Assembly: GCF_014652355.1 (NCBI RefSeq)
Contig: NZ_BMYQ01000010.1
Location: 1-64,000 of the forward strand
Reading direction: 5' to 3'
Length of the DNA stretch: 64,000 bases
Source: Gemmobacter lanyuensis
Lineage (GTDB): Bacteria > Pseudomonadota > Alphaproteobacteria > Rhodobacterales > Rhodobacteraceae
Positions 6,763-14,367 of this stretch are shown here, piece by piece. Below the pieces are notes generated by a model that saw nothing but the letters and a program-made list of their open reading frames with translations, made no database searches and was not told where the DNA came from. The stretch's first letter is position 1. Each line of letters begins with the position of its first letter. Position numbers and translations under genes: made by a program.

Positions 6763-8722
6763 CGCACCCGGGTAGGGGGCGACTTCACCCTTGGCGCGAC
6801 ATTGACGGACCACGGACCGTTTCGATCCACGCCCCCGGGTAGGGGGCGACATGACGGCCAGTACTTCTTCGATACGGATCACCCGGTGGTTTCGATCCAC
6901 GCCCCCGGGTAGGGGGCGACTATGTCTATGTCGGCCAGTCCGACCGTGGCTGTGAAGTCGTTTCGATCCACGCCCCCGGGTAGGGGGCGACATGGCAGGC
7001 CGATCAGCTCAGCCCCATTGACGGTGTTTCGATCCACGCCCCCGGGTAGGGGGCGACTAACCGACACGACCGCAGCGTCAAGGCAATTCAAGGTTTCGAT
7101 CCACGCCCCCGGGTAGGGGGCGACCCGGCGGCTGCAATCCCCTCCTGCACCATGATGATGTTTCGATCCACGCCCCCGGGTAGGGGGCGACGTTCCGGTT
7201 TGGTATGGATTGCCGTGGGTCGGGTCCGTTTCGATCCACGCCCCCGGGTAGGGGGCGACAACAGCTTCCTGCCGCGCTTCGTCCGACATACACAGTTTCG
7301 ATCCACGCCCCCGGGTAGGGGGCGACCGTTGTGGGGTGGGCTTGGGTTGCCCGCGTTTGCGTTTCGATCCACGCCCCCGGGTAGGGGGCGACACGGCGGG
7401 ATATTCGCGGGCAGCAAGCACCCCGGTTTCGATCCACGCCCCCGGGTAGGGGGCGACCGGGCAAGATCGGCAAGTCGGCGACCGATCTGGGCGTTTCGAT
7501 CCACGCCCCCGGGTAGGGGGCGACCGGATCGTCCAGCCGCGCTGTGCCTGTAGGGTTTTGTTTCGATCCACGCCCCCGGGTAGGGGGCGACGATTGCCTC
7601 CTGTTAGCCTTTGGGCAGGCTTTAGTGTTTCGATCCACGCCCCCGGGTAGGGGGCGACCGGCCGTCCTGGCCGTAGATATGCGGACTGGCGAGTTTCGAT
7701 CCACGCCCCCGGGTAGGGGGCGACCAACCACACCATCATCGTCTCGCACACGTTCACCGTTTCGATCCACGCCCCCGGGTAGGGGGCGACCGGGTGTCGT
7801 GGACAGTCCCATCGACTGCCGACCGCGTTTCGATCCACGCCCCCGGGTAGGGGGCGACCTGCGGAAATCTTTAGATACGCGCTGAGGTTTGTTTCGATCC
7901 ACGCCCCCGGGTAGGGGGCGACCGGTCAGGAACGCACCGCCAGCGGCAATGTCTATGTTTCGATCCACGCCCCCGGGTAGGGGGCGACCACTGCGCTGGA
8001 GGCGCGATTACATGGCTTTCGATGTTTCGATCCACGCCCCCGGGTAGGGGGCGACGGCCGGGGGGCATAATGGACAAGCAATGGGCACAAGTTTCGATCC
8101 ACGCCCCCGGGTAGGGGGCGACTGCGCAGCTGGAATTCGTGCGCTTTGCCGTCGCGGTTTCGATCCACGCCCCCGGGTAGGGGGCGACGGCGCGGGCCAA
8201 AAGCTTGGCCTCTTCCATGTCGAAGTTTCGATCCACGCCCCCGGGTAGGGGGCGACCGGGGCCGCCGCGCGCGCCGCCGCCCATTATCAGTTTCGATCCA
8301 CGCCCCCGGGTAGGGGGCGACTGCCGTACTCCGTGCGGATCAGCACAGCATCGGCAGTTTCGATCCACGCCCCCGGGTAGGGGGCGACCAACGCGCCCCT
8401 ACGAAACCATTACCCGATCTAAGTTTCGATCCACGCCCCCGGGTAGGGGGCGACATCCGTCCGTATCGCGTGGCCCTGACGTGACCGCGTTTCGATCCAC
8501 GCCCCCGGGTAGGGGGCGACATCGCAGGCGTTATTGGCTTTTCCCGGTCATCGCAGTTTCGATCCACGCCCCCGGGTAGGGGGCGACGGCTGGTGGCCGC
8601 CAGACCCAAGGGCTTTCGCAAAGTTTCGATCCACGCCCCCGGGTAGGGGGCGACACCCCAAGATTTCAACTGATCCCTGACTTCATTGGTGTTTCGATCC
8701 ACGCCCCCGGGTAGGGGGCGAC
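6763..8722 (-). CRISPR. Type I-C CRISPR array, 29 intact 32-bp repeats plus one truncated repeat
   Basis: I located repeats starting at 6819, 6889, 6960, 7026, 7093, 7160, 7228, 7295, 7361, 7426, 7493, 7560, 7627, 7693, 7759, 7827, 7891, 7957, 8024, 8091, 8157, 8225, 8290, 8357, 8423, 8489, 8556, 8623 and 8691. All appear identical. Read in the cas direction the repeat begins GTCGCCCCCTACCCGGGGGC and ends GTGGATCGAAAC, a typical I-C repeat. Spacers are 32-39 bases. Transcription should be on the minus strand from the cas2 side, so 8691 is leader-proximal and 6783 is the old end. There only 21 bases of repeat, with one mismatch, remain next to the IS21 terminus. Confidence 0.97.
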
Positions 8723-8900
8723 CGCCTGTGTCTAGAGGTTTGTTTTCGCATCACAAAGCACTTTCGGAATGCGAAAGTACTCGAGACTGGAGGTACACGC
8801 CGGACAGGCCATGGTCCGGCTTGAGAAAATCCTACGATTTCAAAGAACTGGCGCGATGCGAACCTCGGCGGGTTCTCAAGCACGATGCAGGTTCGCAGGA
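8723..8900 (-). promoter_or_regulatory. CRISPR leader between cas2 and the array
   Basis: The 178 bases between the cas2 stop (8901) and the first repeat (8722) contain no ORF of their own. They include a hairpin, ACTTTCG (8760-8766) with CGAAAGT (8772-8778), about 40 bases from the first repeat. The position and lack of coding signal make this the leader that guides spacer insertion and may hold the array promoter. No clear -10/-35 pair stood out. Confidence 0.65.
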
Positions 8901-9191
8901 CTAGATGATCAGCGGACCATTCAGGTCTGTTGCGGGTTTGGCCCCAACGTGTTCGATCTTCCGGGTCCAGTTTGCCCCGAGGTAGTAATAACGCAGGCTA
9001 TCGACCTCGGGTCTGATGGCGGTCTCGAGACGGTTCTTGAGCTTGGCCCATTGGCCGGGATCAACCTCGATCTCGAACACCGAAAACTGCACACGCTGAC
9101 CATAATCTTCGCAGGCCTGGGCCACCTTGCGCAAGCGCTTCTTGCCGCCCTCGTCGAGGGTGTTCACGTCATAGGTGACCAAGACCAGCAT
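8901..9191 (-). CDS. cas2: CRISPR-associated endonuclease Cas2, 96 aa
   Basis: Start at ATG 9191 (MLVLVTYDVNT), one base after the cas1 stop. The extended frame to 9224 lies inside cas1 and is rejected. The LVTYDVNT strand with its aspartate is the Cas2 beta-1 metal-site motif, and YGQRVQFSVFE is the conserved second strand. Length fits the family. Cas2 is the dimeric core of the Cas1-Cas2 integrase that inserts new spacers at the leader end. It is the last gene before the array in the standard I-C order. Confidence 0.97.
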   Translation of the reverse strand: MLVLVTYDVNTLDEGGKKRLRKVAQACEDYGQRVQFSVFEIEVDPGQWAKLKNRLETAIRPEVDSLRYYYLGANWTRKIEHVGAKPATDLNGPLII

Positions 9192-9192
9192 C

Positions 9193-10227
9193 TCAGCTCC
9201 AGTACCATGGGGGATAGGCGTCAATGTCGCCGCGCAGATGGCGGGCCAGCATCTGGGCCTGAAGGTAGGGCACCAGACCGAAAGGAGCCTTCTCTTGCAG
9301 GAAAGGATGGAGGCGTTCTTCGCGTTTGCGGTCTTGCCAGGCGGTCAGCACGAGTTTGCGGGCGTCATCGGTCAGCAGGACGGCCCCGCTTTCGACCCTG
9401 CGAAAGTCGGCGGCGCGCAATTGGCGTCGGTTGACCAAAGAAAGTGCCAGACGATCGGCCACGGGCGCGCGCAATTCCTCCATCAGATCCAGTGCAAGGC
9501 TTGGACGGCCAGGGCGGTCACGATGCAGGAAACCCACAGCGGGGTCGAGTCCCACGGCCTCTGCGGCCGACCGGCAGTCATGGGTGAGGAGGGTGTACAG
9601 AAAGGACAAGAGCGCATTCATCGCATCCAGGGGCGGGCGGCGCGAACGGGTGGTCCAGCGCAGCTCCGGGTCTGGACTGCGGATCAGATGATCGAAAACG
9701 GCGAAGTAGAGGTTGGCAGCCTCACCCTCTGACCCGCGCATTTCATCGATGCTTGTATCGGAAAGCTGCACCCTGCGCAGGATCATCGCCATGCGGTCAG
9801 TGGCGGTTTCCAGCGCGGCACGGGCTGGCGCATCCATGTCATCGCTATAGTCGCGCAAAGTTCTGCGGATGACGGCGCGCTGGTTGGCCACCTTGCCCAG
9901 CACAAGCGACCGCACAATGTCCTCGGCGCTGTCGGCAAGCCGGTACTGGGCGCGGCGCAGCAGCACATTTCCTGAAACTGGCCCTTCAATGCGCGCCTGA
10001 AATCGGCCCATCCGGTCCAGAAGGGCGATGGTAATGCCCCGTTCTGCGCATACCCCCATCAAGGCGGGGGAGATGAGGATCGGGCCGAAGGCGACGACCG
10101 AGGCCAGCATGTGCAGGGGCACACGGACCTTTTCGGAGCCCTCCACCTCAGCCACCAGGTTTTCGCCGTCTTTCTTCAGCGCGGCGCCTTCTGTGGTGAC
10201 ATAGACGGTGTTCAGAAGCTTTTTCAT
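9193..10227 (-). CDS. cas1: CRISPR-associated integrase Cas1 (type I-C), 344 aa
   Basis: Start at ATG 10227 (MKKLLNTVYVTTEG), overlapping the cas4 stop by four bases. The expected metal ligands are visible: glutamate in RGSEGEAANLYF, histidine in GFLHRDRPGRP and aspartate in LALDLMEELR. Length is normal and the ORF is intact. Cas1 catalyses the two transesterifications of spacer integration together with Cas2. In I-C systems Cas4 selects PAM-bearing prespacers. The tight cas4-cas1-cas2 coupling argues that adaptation is intact. Confidence 0.97.
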   Translation of the reverse strand: MKKLLNTVYVTTEGAALKKDGENLVAEVEGSEKVRVPLHMLASVVAFGPILISPALMGVCAERGITIALLDRMGRFQARIEGPVSGNVLLRRAQYRLADSAEDIVRSLVLGKVANQRAVIRRTLRDYSDDMDAPARAALETATDRMAMILRRVQLSDTSIDEMRGSEGEAANLYFAVFDHLIRSPDPELRWTTRSRRPPLDAMNALLSFLYTLLTHDCRSAAEAVGLDPAVGFLHRDRPGRPSLALDLMEELRAPVADRLALSLVNRRQLRAADFRRVESGAVLLTDDARKLVLTAWQDRKREERLHPFLQEKAPFGLVPYLQAQMLARHLRGDIDAYPPWYWS

Positions 10228-10871
10228 GGTCCGCCCAAAGATTGGGAAAGCATGCGATCGCGCCAAGCCTTGACCGGGCGGGCAAAGGTTTCCGGGCGGC
10301 AGAGTTCATGCAAGGAACAGCCCCGGCAGCGGGATTTGTGCGGGGTTGGGGCGGGGGTCTGGAGCGTGGCGAATACCTGCGCCAAGGCTGCGACCGTCGC
10401 TTCCGTCAAACTGCGCAGGTCGGCGTCAAACGGCACCGTTACCCGGCGATGGGTTTCGGCATAGTAGAGCGCACCTTCGGGCACCGGCTGGCCGGTCATC
10501 TCTTCAAGACACAAGGCTTGGGCGCAAAGCTGCACTTCATCGGCGCGGTGCAGCTTGGGCTTGCCGCGCTTGTATTCGACCGGAAACGCGCGCTCCCCGG
10601 TCGGACCGGGCGAAAACTCCACCAGATCAGCCATGCCTGTCAGGTTGAGCCGGGTCGAGGCAAGCGGCAAAGACATCGCCCGCCGCACCCCGCGACCGCG
10701 CCGGGTGCCGCCCTTGTCGGCCACCGCATGCAGGACATCGCCTTCGGCGGTAAAGCGGTTCTCGGCCCAAAGCCGTTCCAGATGGATCAAGGCTGCCTGC
10801 CGCAAACAATAAACCGCATGCTGCACCGCCGAGAGGGGGATGGGCTCCGTTTCGGCGGGCAGGTGTGGCAT
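10224..10871 (-). CDS. cas4: CRISPR-associated exonuclease Cas4, 215 aa
   Basis: The protein has a RecB-type nuclease core, with GMADLVEF and FPVEYKRGK supplying the D...E-x-K catalytic residues. An iron-sulfur cysteine set is formed by CLRQ near residue 22 and CRGCSLHELC near the C-terminus. It starts three bases after cas7 ends and overlaps cas1 by four bases. Cas4 trims prespacers and fixes their PAM orientation before Cas1-Cas2 integration. All key residues are present. Confidence 0.95.
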   Translation of the reverse strand: MPHLPAETEPIPLSAVQHAVYCLRQAALIHLERLWAENRFTAEGDVLHAVADKGGTRRGRGVRRAMSLPLASTRLNLTGMADLVEFSPGPTGERAFPVEYKRGKPKLHRADEVQLCAQALCLEEMTGQPVPEGALYYAETHRRVTVPFDADLRSLTEATVAALAQVFATLQTPAPTPHKSRCRGCSLHELCRPETFARPVKAWRDRMLSQSLGGP

Positions 10872-10874
10872 GGC

Positions 10875-11828
10875 TCAGATCAGGTCAAGGATTTCGACGC
10901 CGACGGGCAGGCCCTCGCGGTCGATGGTCACGATATAATCGCTGAACTTGCGGGCAGGGGGAAGGTTGCCCAAACCCTTGTCACCGAGGGAGCGGAAGTC
11001 GCCGTCGACATTGCGGCCCACCTTCACCCGATCGAACAGGGCATGGGCAGGGGCATTGCCAAGGGCGTTGTCGTGGCTGAACACGATCAGCTTGCGGGTG
11101 GTCATTTCGCCCCGCGCGGCCGAGCGGTCATGTTCGAACATGTTCTTCAGGGCTTCGAACAGCAATTCAAGATCAGCATCGGAAAAGCCGGTGCGTTCGG
11201 CGAACTTGGCCGAGATGAAGCCATGCGCCACATAAAGCCCATAGGGCACGATATGCTTGCGACCCATAGTGCGGTTGTCGCTGCGCTGGTCGGTGTCGCC
11301 GCCTTCAGCGGCTTTCTTCTTTTCCGCCTCATTGGTGGCGGCCATGCGGGTAACGGTGATTTCCACCGGCAGGATGGGTTCGACCGAATTGGCAAAGGTG
11401 ATCTGCACCGGGCCCTTGACCTGACCGCAATTGATGCCGGTCGACATCACTGCCCCAAACGTGCGCACGTCGAAGAAGTTCTTGCACATCCAGTCACGCA
11501 AAGCATGGGCTTCCGTGTCGTCCTTCGGGTTCAGCTTGGCGTCCTTGGCCGCCTTGGCATCATCGGGGCGCAGGGCCACATAGGCCTGCCGATGCTTTTC
11601 GTTCAGGATCGCACCCTCCTGAACATAGATATGATGCCCTGCCTGAGCCTCGCGCGCCAAGTCCACGTAGTTCCTGATCTTGCGCTTCAGGCTGACATCA
11701 CTGACCAGCCCGTGGTTGGTTTCGGGGTCCAGCCGGGGCAGGTTGCCGGCGTCTGGGTCGCCGTTTGGGTTGCCGTTTGTCACATCGAAAATCAGCACGA
11801 AGTCATGGCGGCGGGAAAGCGTAGTCAT
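10875..11828 (-). CDS. cas7: Type I-C Cascade backbone protein Cas7 (Csd2), 317 aa
   Basis: The N-terminus RRHDFVLIFDVTNGNPNGDP is the Csd2/Cas7 hallmark, and GAVMSTGINCGQVKGPVQ and GRKHIVPYGLYVAHGF match the RAMP core and finger regions. It overlaps the cas8c stop by four bases, indicating translational coupling. Several Cas7 copies bind along the crRNA spacer to make the Cascade filament. The ORF is complete and of family length. Confidence 0.96.
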   Translation of the reverse strand: MTTLSRRHDFVLIFDVTNGNPNGDPDAGNLPRLDPETNHGLVSDVSLKRKIRNYVDLAREAQAGHHIYVQEGAILNEKHRQAYVALRPDDAKAAKDAKLNPKDDTEAHALRDWMCKNFFDVRTFGAVMSTGINCGQVKGPVQITFANSVEPILPVEITVTRMAATNEAEKKKAAEGGDTDQRSDNRTMGRKHIVPYGLYVAHGFISAKFAERTGFSDADLELLFEALKNMFEHDRSAARGEMTTRKLIVFSHDNALGNAPAHALFDRVKVGRNVDGDFRSLGDKGLGNLPPARKFSDYIVTIDREGLPVGVEILDLI

Positions 11829-12232
11829 TGGGCGGACTCCGTCACATTGGGTTCACTGTCATCATGTTTGCGGAAGAAATCGCTGCGTTGATGGTAATAG
11901 CCGATGCCGAATAGCGCCTGCTCGTGCGAGGCAAGCGATACCGGAATCGGATCATCGCCGGGTGCCATCAGATCGGTGATGGTCATCAGCAGTTTCTCAA
12001 GATTCACCGCCCGACCGGGGCTTTGCTTTTTCAGCTTGGAAAAGTGGTTCTGTGACCCTGAACTGAGGGCGGCAAACACCTTTTGCGGCGTGGCCGAGGC
12101 CGAACCATAGAATTTGTCCTTGATCGTGGCGTTGACGTTTCCGCCCAGGGCCGCGCGCTGTACCTCTTCATACACGGCGAACAGCCGCCCAAGGATATAC
12201 CCCTTGTTGGTATTGGACGGATCAAGCGCCAC
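11825..12232 (-). CDS. cas11c: Cas11c small subunit from internal start in cas8c, about 135 aa
   Basis: Inside cas8c, GGAGGT (12237-12242) lies four bases before an in-frame GTG (12230-12232). Translation from there gives a product starting ALDPSNTNKGYILGRLFAVY after the initiator and ending with Cas8c. Internal translation of cas8c to make Cas11c is established for I-C systems (for example Desulfovibrio vulgaris), and the N-terminus falls near the expected boundary of the helical C-terminal domain. The spacing is slightly short. An ATG at 12316 is an alternative but has no clear Shine-Dalgarno. Confidence 0.6.
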   Translation of the reverse strand: MALDPSNTNKGYILGRLFAVYEEVQRAALGGNVNATIKDKFYGSASATPQKVFAALSSGSQNHFSKLKKQSPGRAVNLEKLLMTITDLMAPGDDPIPVSLASHEQALFGIGYYHQRSDFFRKHDDSEPNVTESAQ

Positions 12233-13567
12233 GGGAACCTCCACTTTCAGATTTCGGATCAGGACAGATTTGACGATGGCCGCGCGCAGCGCGTTGATTT
12301 CGCCGTCCGAGCGCATCCGCATCAGCGCGGTTGACAAAAGCGTCATCGGATAGGGCGTGCCGGTCAGGATGGCACGCATCCAGTCGCCGGCGAGATTGGG
12401 CGGCACGTTTTCCGATTTGCCCAGGACCGCCAGTTCCCGCAGATAGCGCCACAAGGGCGGCCAGCCCTCGCGCGGGGGCGGGTCCAGTCGGGTATCCTCC
12501 ACGTAACGCTGATAGTTGGTGGCCACTTGGCCGAAATCGCTTTCCCAATAAAACCGGACCGACAGCCGCGCGGCATTGGGCGCAAGGCCCAGCACATGAA
12601 ACCGCACGCCTTCGTTCAGGTCGGGGGCAACCTTGGCCAGAGGTTTGCCGCTGCGAATATCCTCCAGCCGCGCGCCGATGGCGCTGGCCGCCAGCTTTTC
12701 CTCGGTTTGCTCGTCGAAAAACGCACTGAACAGGCTTTCCGCCGCAAGCGCCTCGGCCTCGGTCGCCTCCGCCCAGAACACGGTTGAGGCATCGCCGATC
12801 TGAATGCGGTGGCCGCTGCCCTTCTCCAAGAAGCGATTCAGGGTGGTGGTATAGGCGAAGGTTGCCGCTTCGGACACTGGGGCATTGTCGCCCTGGTCGT
12901 GGCCGTAAGAGGTGAAGGCGTCGAGGTTAAAGGACACAAGGCTTGCGCCAGAAGATTGCGCGCCCCAGACGCCCTTGATGGAAGGATGCAGGCGGGCAAC
13001 CGGTCCGGATTGGCCTGACACCAGACAGATTTTCGCCCCTGACGCCCCTGCAGCACCGATCCTCTGCCACGCTTCACGCGCGGCGGGGCGGTCATGCAGA
13101 TATCGGTCTCGGTATTCGGTCGACAGGGCGAAAATCAGGTTCTGATCGCGCATATCATCGGGCCAGAGCGGCGGGGTGAAGGCCTCGGGCGTCCAGCTTT
13201 GCAGGAAATGGGTCAGGGCCAGAAGGCCTTCGTCTTCGGCGCCCTCCAGCCATTCCAGATGCCGGGCGCTAAAGGTTGCGTGCTCTTCGGCGGTGCGCTT
13301 ACCTTCGCCTGCAGTCACGCCCAGAACATAGGCGGTCTTGTCCCACAAGAAGTTCGGGGCGATGCCGACGGTGCGTTTCACCGCCTGCGGCACCAGCAGC
13401 ATACGCGGGCTGCGCTTCTTGTCCGTATTCCGCAAATCCACCACTTCCGCCACCGAACCATCCGGGTTCAGCAGTACGCAGAAGCCGATTTTCTCGGTGG
13501 AGAACCCATAGGGCGGGGCGTCGGGCAGGCGGTCATAGGCGCGGGCCAGGGCGGCGAGCAGGCTCAT
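11825..13567 (-). CDS. cas8c: Type I-C Cascade large subunit Cas8c (Csd1), 580 aa
   Basis: The start MSLLAALARAYDRL and the DAPPYGFSTEKIGFCVLLN segment are typical of Csd1. Length is as expected and the frame is unbroken. Cas8c recognises the PAM and opens the target DNA. It overlaps cas5 upstream and cas7 downstream by four bases each. The C-terminal about 135 residues form the region that in type I-C is also made separately as the small subunit Cas11c. A good internal start for that product is listed as its own feature. Confidence 0.96.
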   Translation of the reverse strand: MSLLAALARAYDRLPDAPPYGFSTEKIGFCVLLNPDGSVAEVVDLRNTDKKRSPRMLLVPQAVKRTVGIAPNFLWDKTAYVLGVTAGEGKRTAEEHATFSARHLEWLEGAEDEGLLALTHFLQSWTPEAFTPPLWPDDMRDQNLIFALSTEYRDRYLHDRPAAREAWQRIGAAGASGAKICLVSGQSGPVARLHPSIKGVWGAQSSGASLVSFNLDAFTSYGHDQGDNAPVSEAATFAYTTTLNRFLEKGSGHRIQIGDASTVFWAEATEAEALAAESLFSAFFDEQTEEKLAASAIGARLEDIRSGKPLAKVAPDLNEGVRFHVLGLAPNAARLSVRFYWESDFGQVATNYQRYVEDTRLDPPPREGWPPLWRYLRELAVLGKSENVPPNLAGDWMRAILTGTPYPMTLLSTALMRMRSDGEINALRAAIVKSVLIRNLKVEVPVALDPSNTNKGYILGRLFAVYEEVQRAALGGNVNATIKDKFYGSASATPQKVFAALSSGSQNHFSKLKKQSPGRAVNLEKLLMTITDLMAPGDDPIPVSLASHEQALFGIGYYHQRSDFFRKHDDSEPNVTESAQ

Positions 13568-14262
13568 CTGCGTACCTCGGGGCTATCCACGGCGGGCACC
13601 TCCATCACGCCGTCGCGCAGGGTGGCGCGGAAGAACAGCGAGGGACGGCCGGGGGCGGCGTGGTCGATGTCCCACAGCATGAAGCCCAGATCGCGCGGGG
13701 TGCCAAAGCCGTGCTCGGCGTTGCGTGTGGCCTCGTCGCGGTCGGGTAGGGGGGCACCGGGGGGCACGAGTTCAAAATGCGCGGCGAATTCGCGGGTGCC
13801 AAGACAGGGCTGGTGAAAGCATTGCCCGCGTTCGGCCCGGCGCTTGAAGATATCCAGATGCTTGCCTTCGCTATCCTCGGCCCCAGCCTTTGGCGTCAGC
13901 TCAAAATGCGCCTCGATCAGATAACGGGGCTGCACCAGTACGGTCGAGGCGCGCTGCTGGCGGTCCTCATCGACCAAAAGTTGCAGGCCTTCCAGATCGC
14001 CCCGGTTCATCGCCTGCTTGATCTTGCCTGCCGGGGCCTTGTGGCCCACCTCATTGCGGCGGATCGACTGAAAGCGGATCGGATTCAGCACATGGATACG
14101 GTCGATGCGCCAGACAATCGCCGGTTTCCAGTGGATCGCCTCAAGAATGCCCCGCGCGGCGGACGGAGTCATCAGATCATAGGAAACCCGTTCAACCTTC
14201 ATTTCAGGTCGGGTGAACAGCCCATGCTGCCCCCAGACCTTTAATCGAACACCGTAAGCCAT
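13564..14262 (-). CDS. cas5: Type I-C crRNA-processing protein Cas5 (Cas5d/Cas5c), 232 aa
   Basis: The N-terminus AYGVRLKVWGQHGLFTRPEMKVERVSYD is the Cas5d RAMP start, followed by the conserved TPSAARGILEAIHWKPAI segment. In I-C systems, which lack Cas6, this protein cleaves the pre-crRNA repeats and caps the crRNA 5' handle. The C-terminus overlaps cas8c by four bases. Upstream, 105 bases separate it from the cas3 stop, so the Cascade genes may have a secondary promoter. Confidence 0.95.
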   Translation of the reverse strand: MAYGVRLKVWGQHGLFTRPEMKVERVSYDLMTPSAARGILEAIHWKPAIVWRIDRIHVLNPIRFQSIRRNEVGHKAPAGKIKQAMNRGDLEGLQLLVDEDRQQRASTVLVQPRYLIEAHFELTPKAGAEDSEGKHLDIFKRRAERGQCFHQPCLGTREFAAHFELVPPGAPLPDRDEATRNAEHGFGTPRDLGFMLWDIDHAAPGRPSLFFRATLRDGVMEVPAVDSPEVRR

Positions 14263-14367
14263 TCTTACACCTCAATATCAGGCCAGATTAATCTTCCAGT
14301 AGAATCTGGCAAGAGTAATATTCCCTTGGATTGTGTGTCCTGCCCGATCGAAAGATTGGGCGCCGCT

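Noticed and set aside
6751-8702. Long minus- and plus-strand ORFs with repeated [19 protein letters not shown] and STPPGRGR peptides
   Set aside because: They are translations of the CRISPR repeat in different frames; the 32-base repeats plus spacers of variable length explain them fully.
10242-11891. 549-codon plus-strand ORF opposite cas4 and cas7
   Set aside because: It has no ribosome-binding site or family signature and overlaps two well-supported cas genes; the high-GC codon bias of the real genes leaves the antisense frame open.
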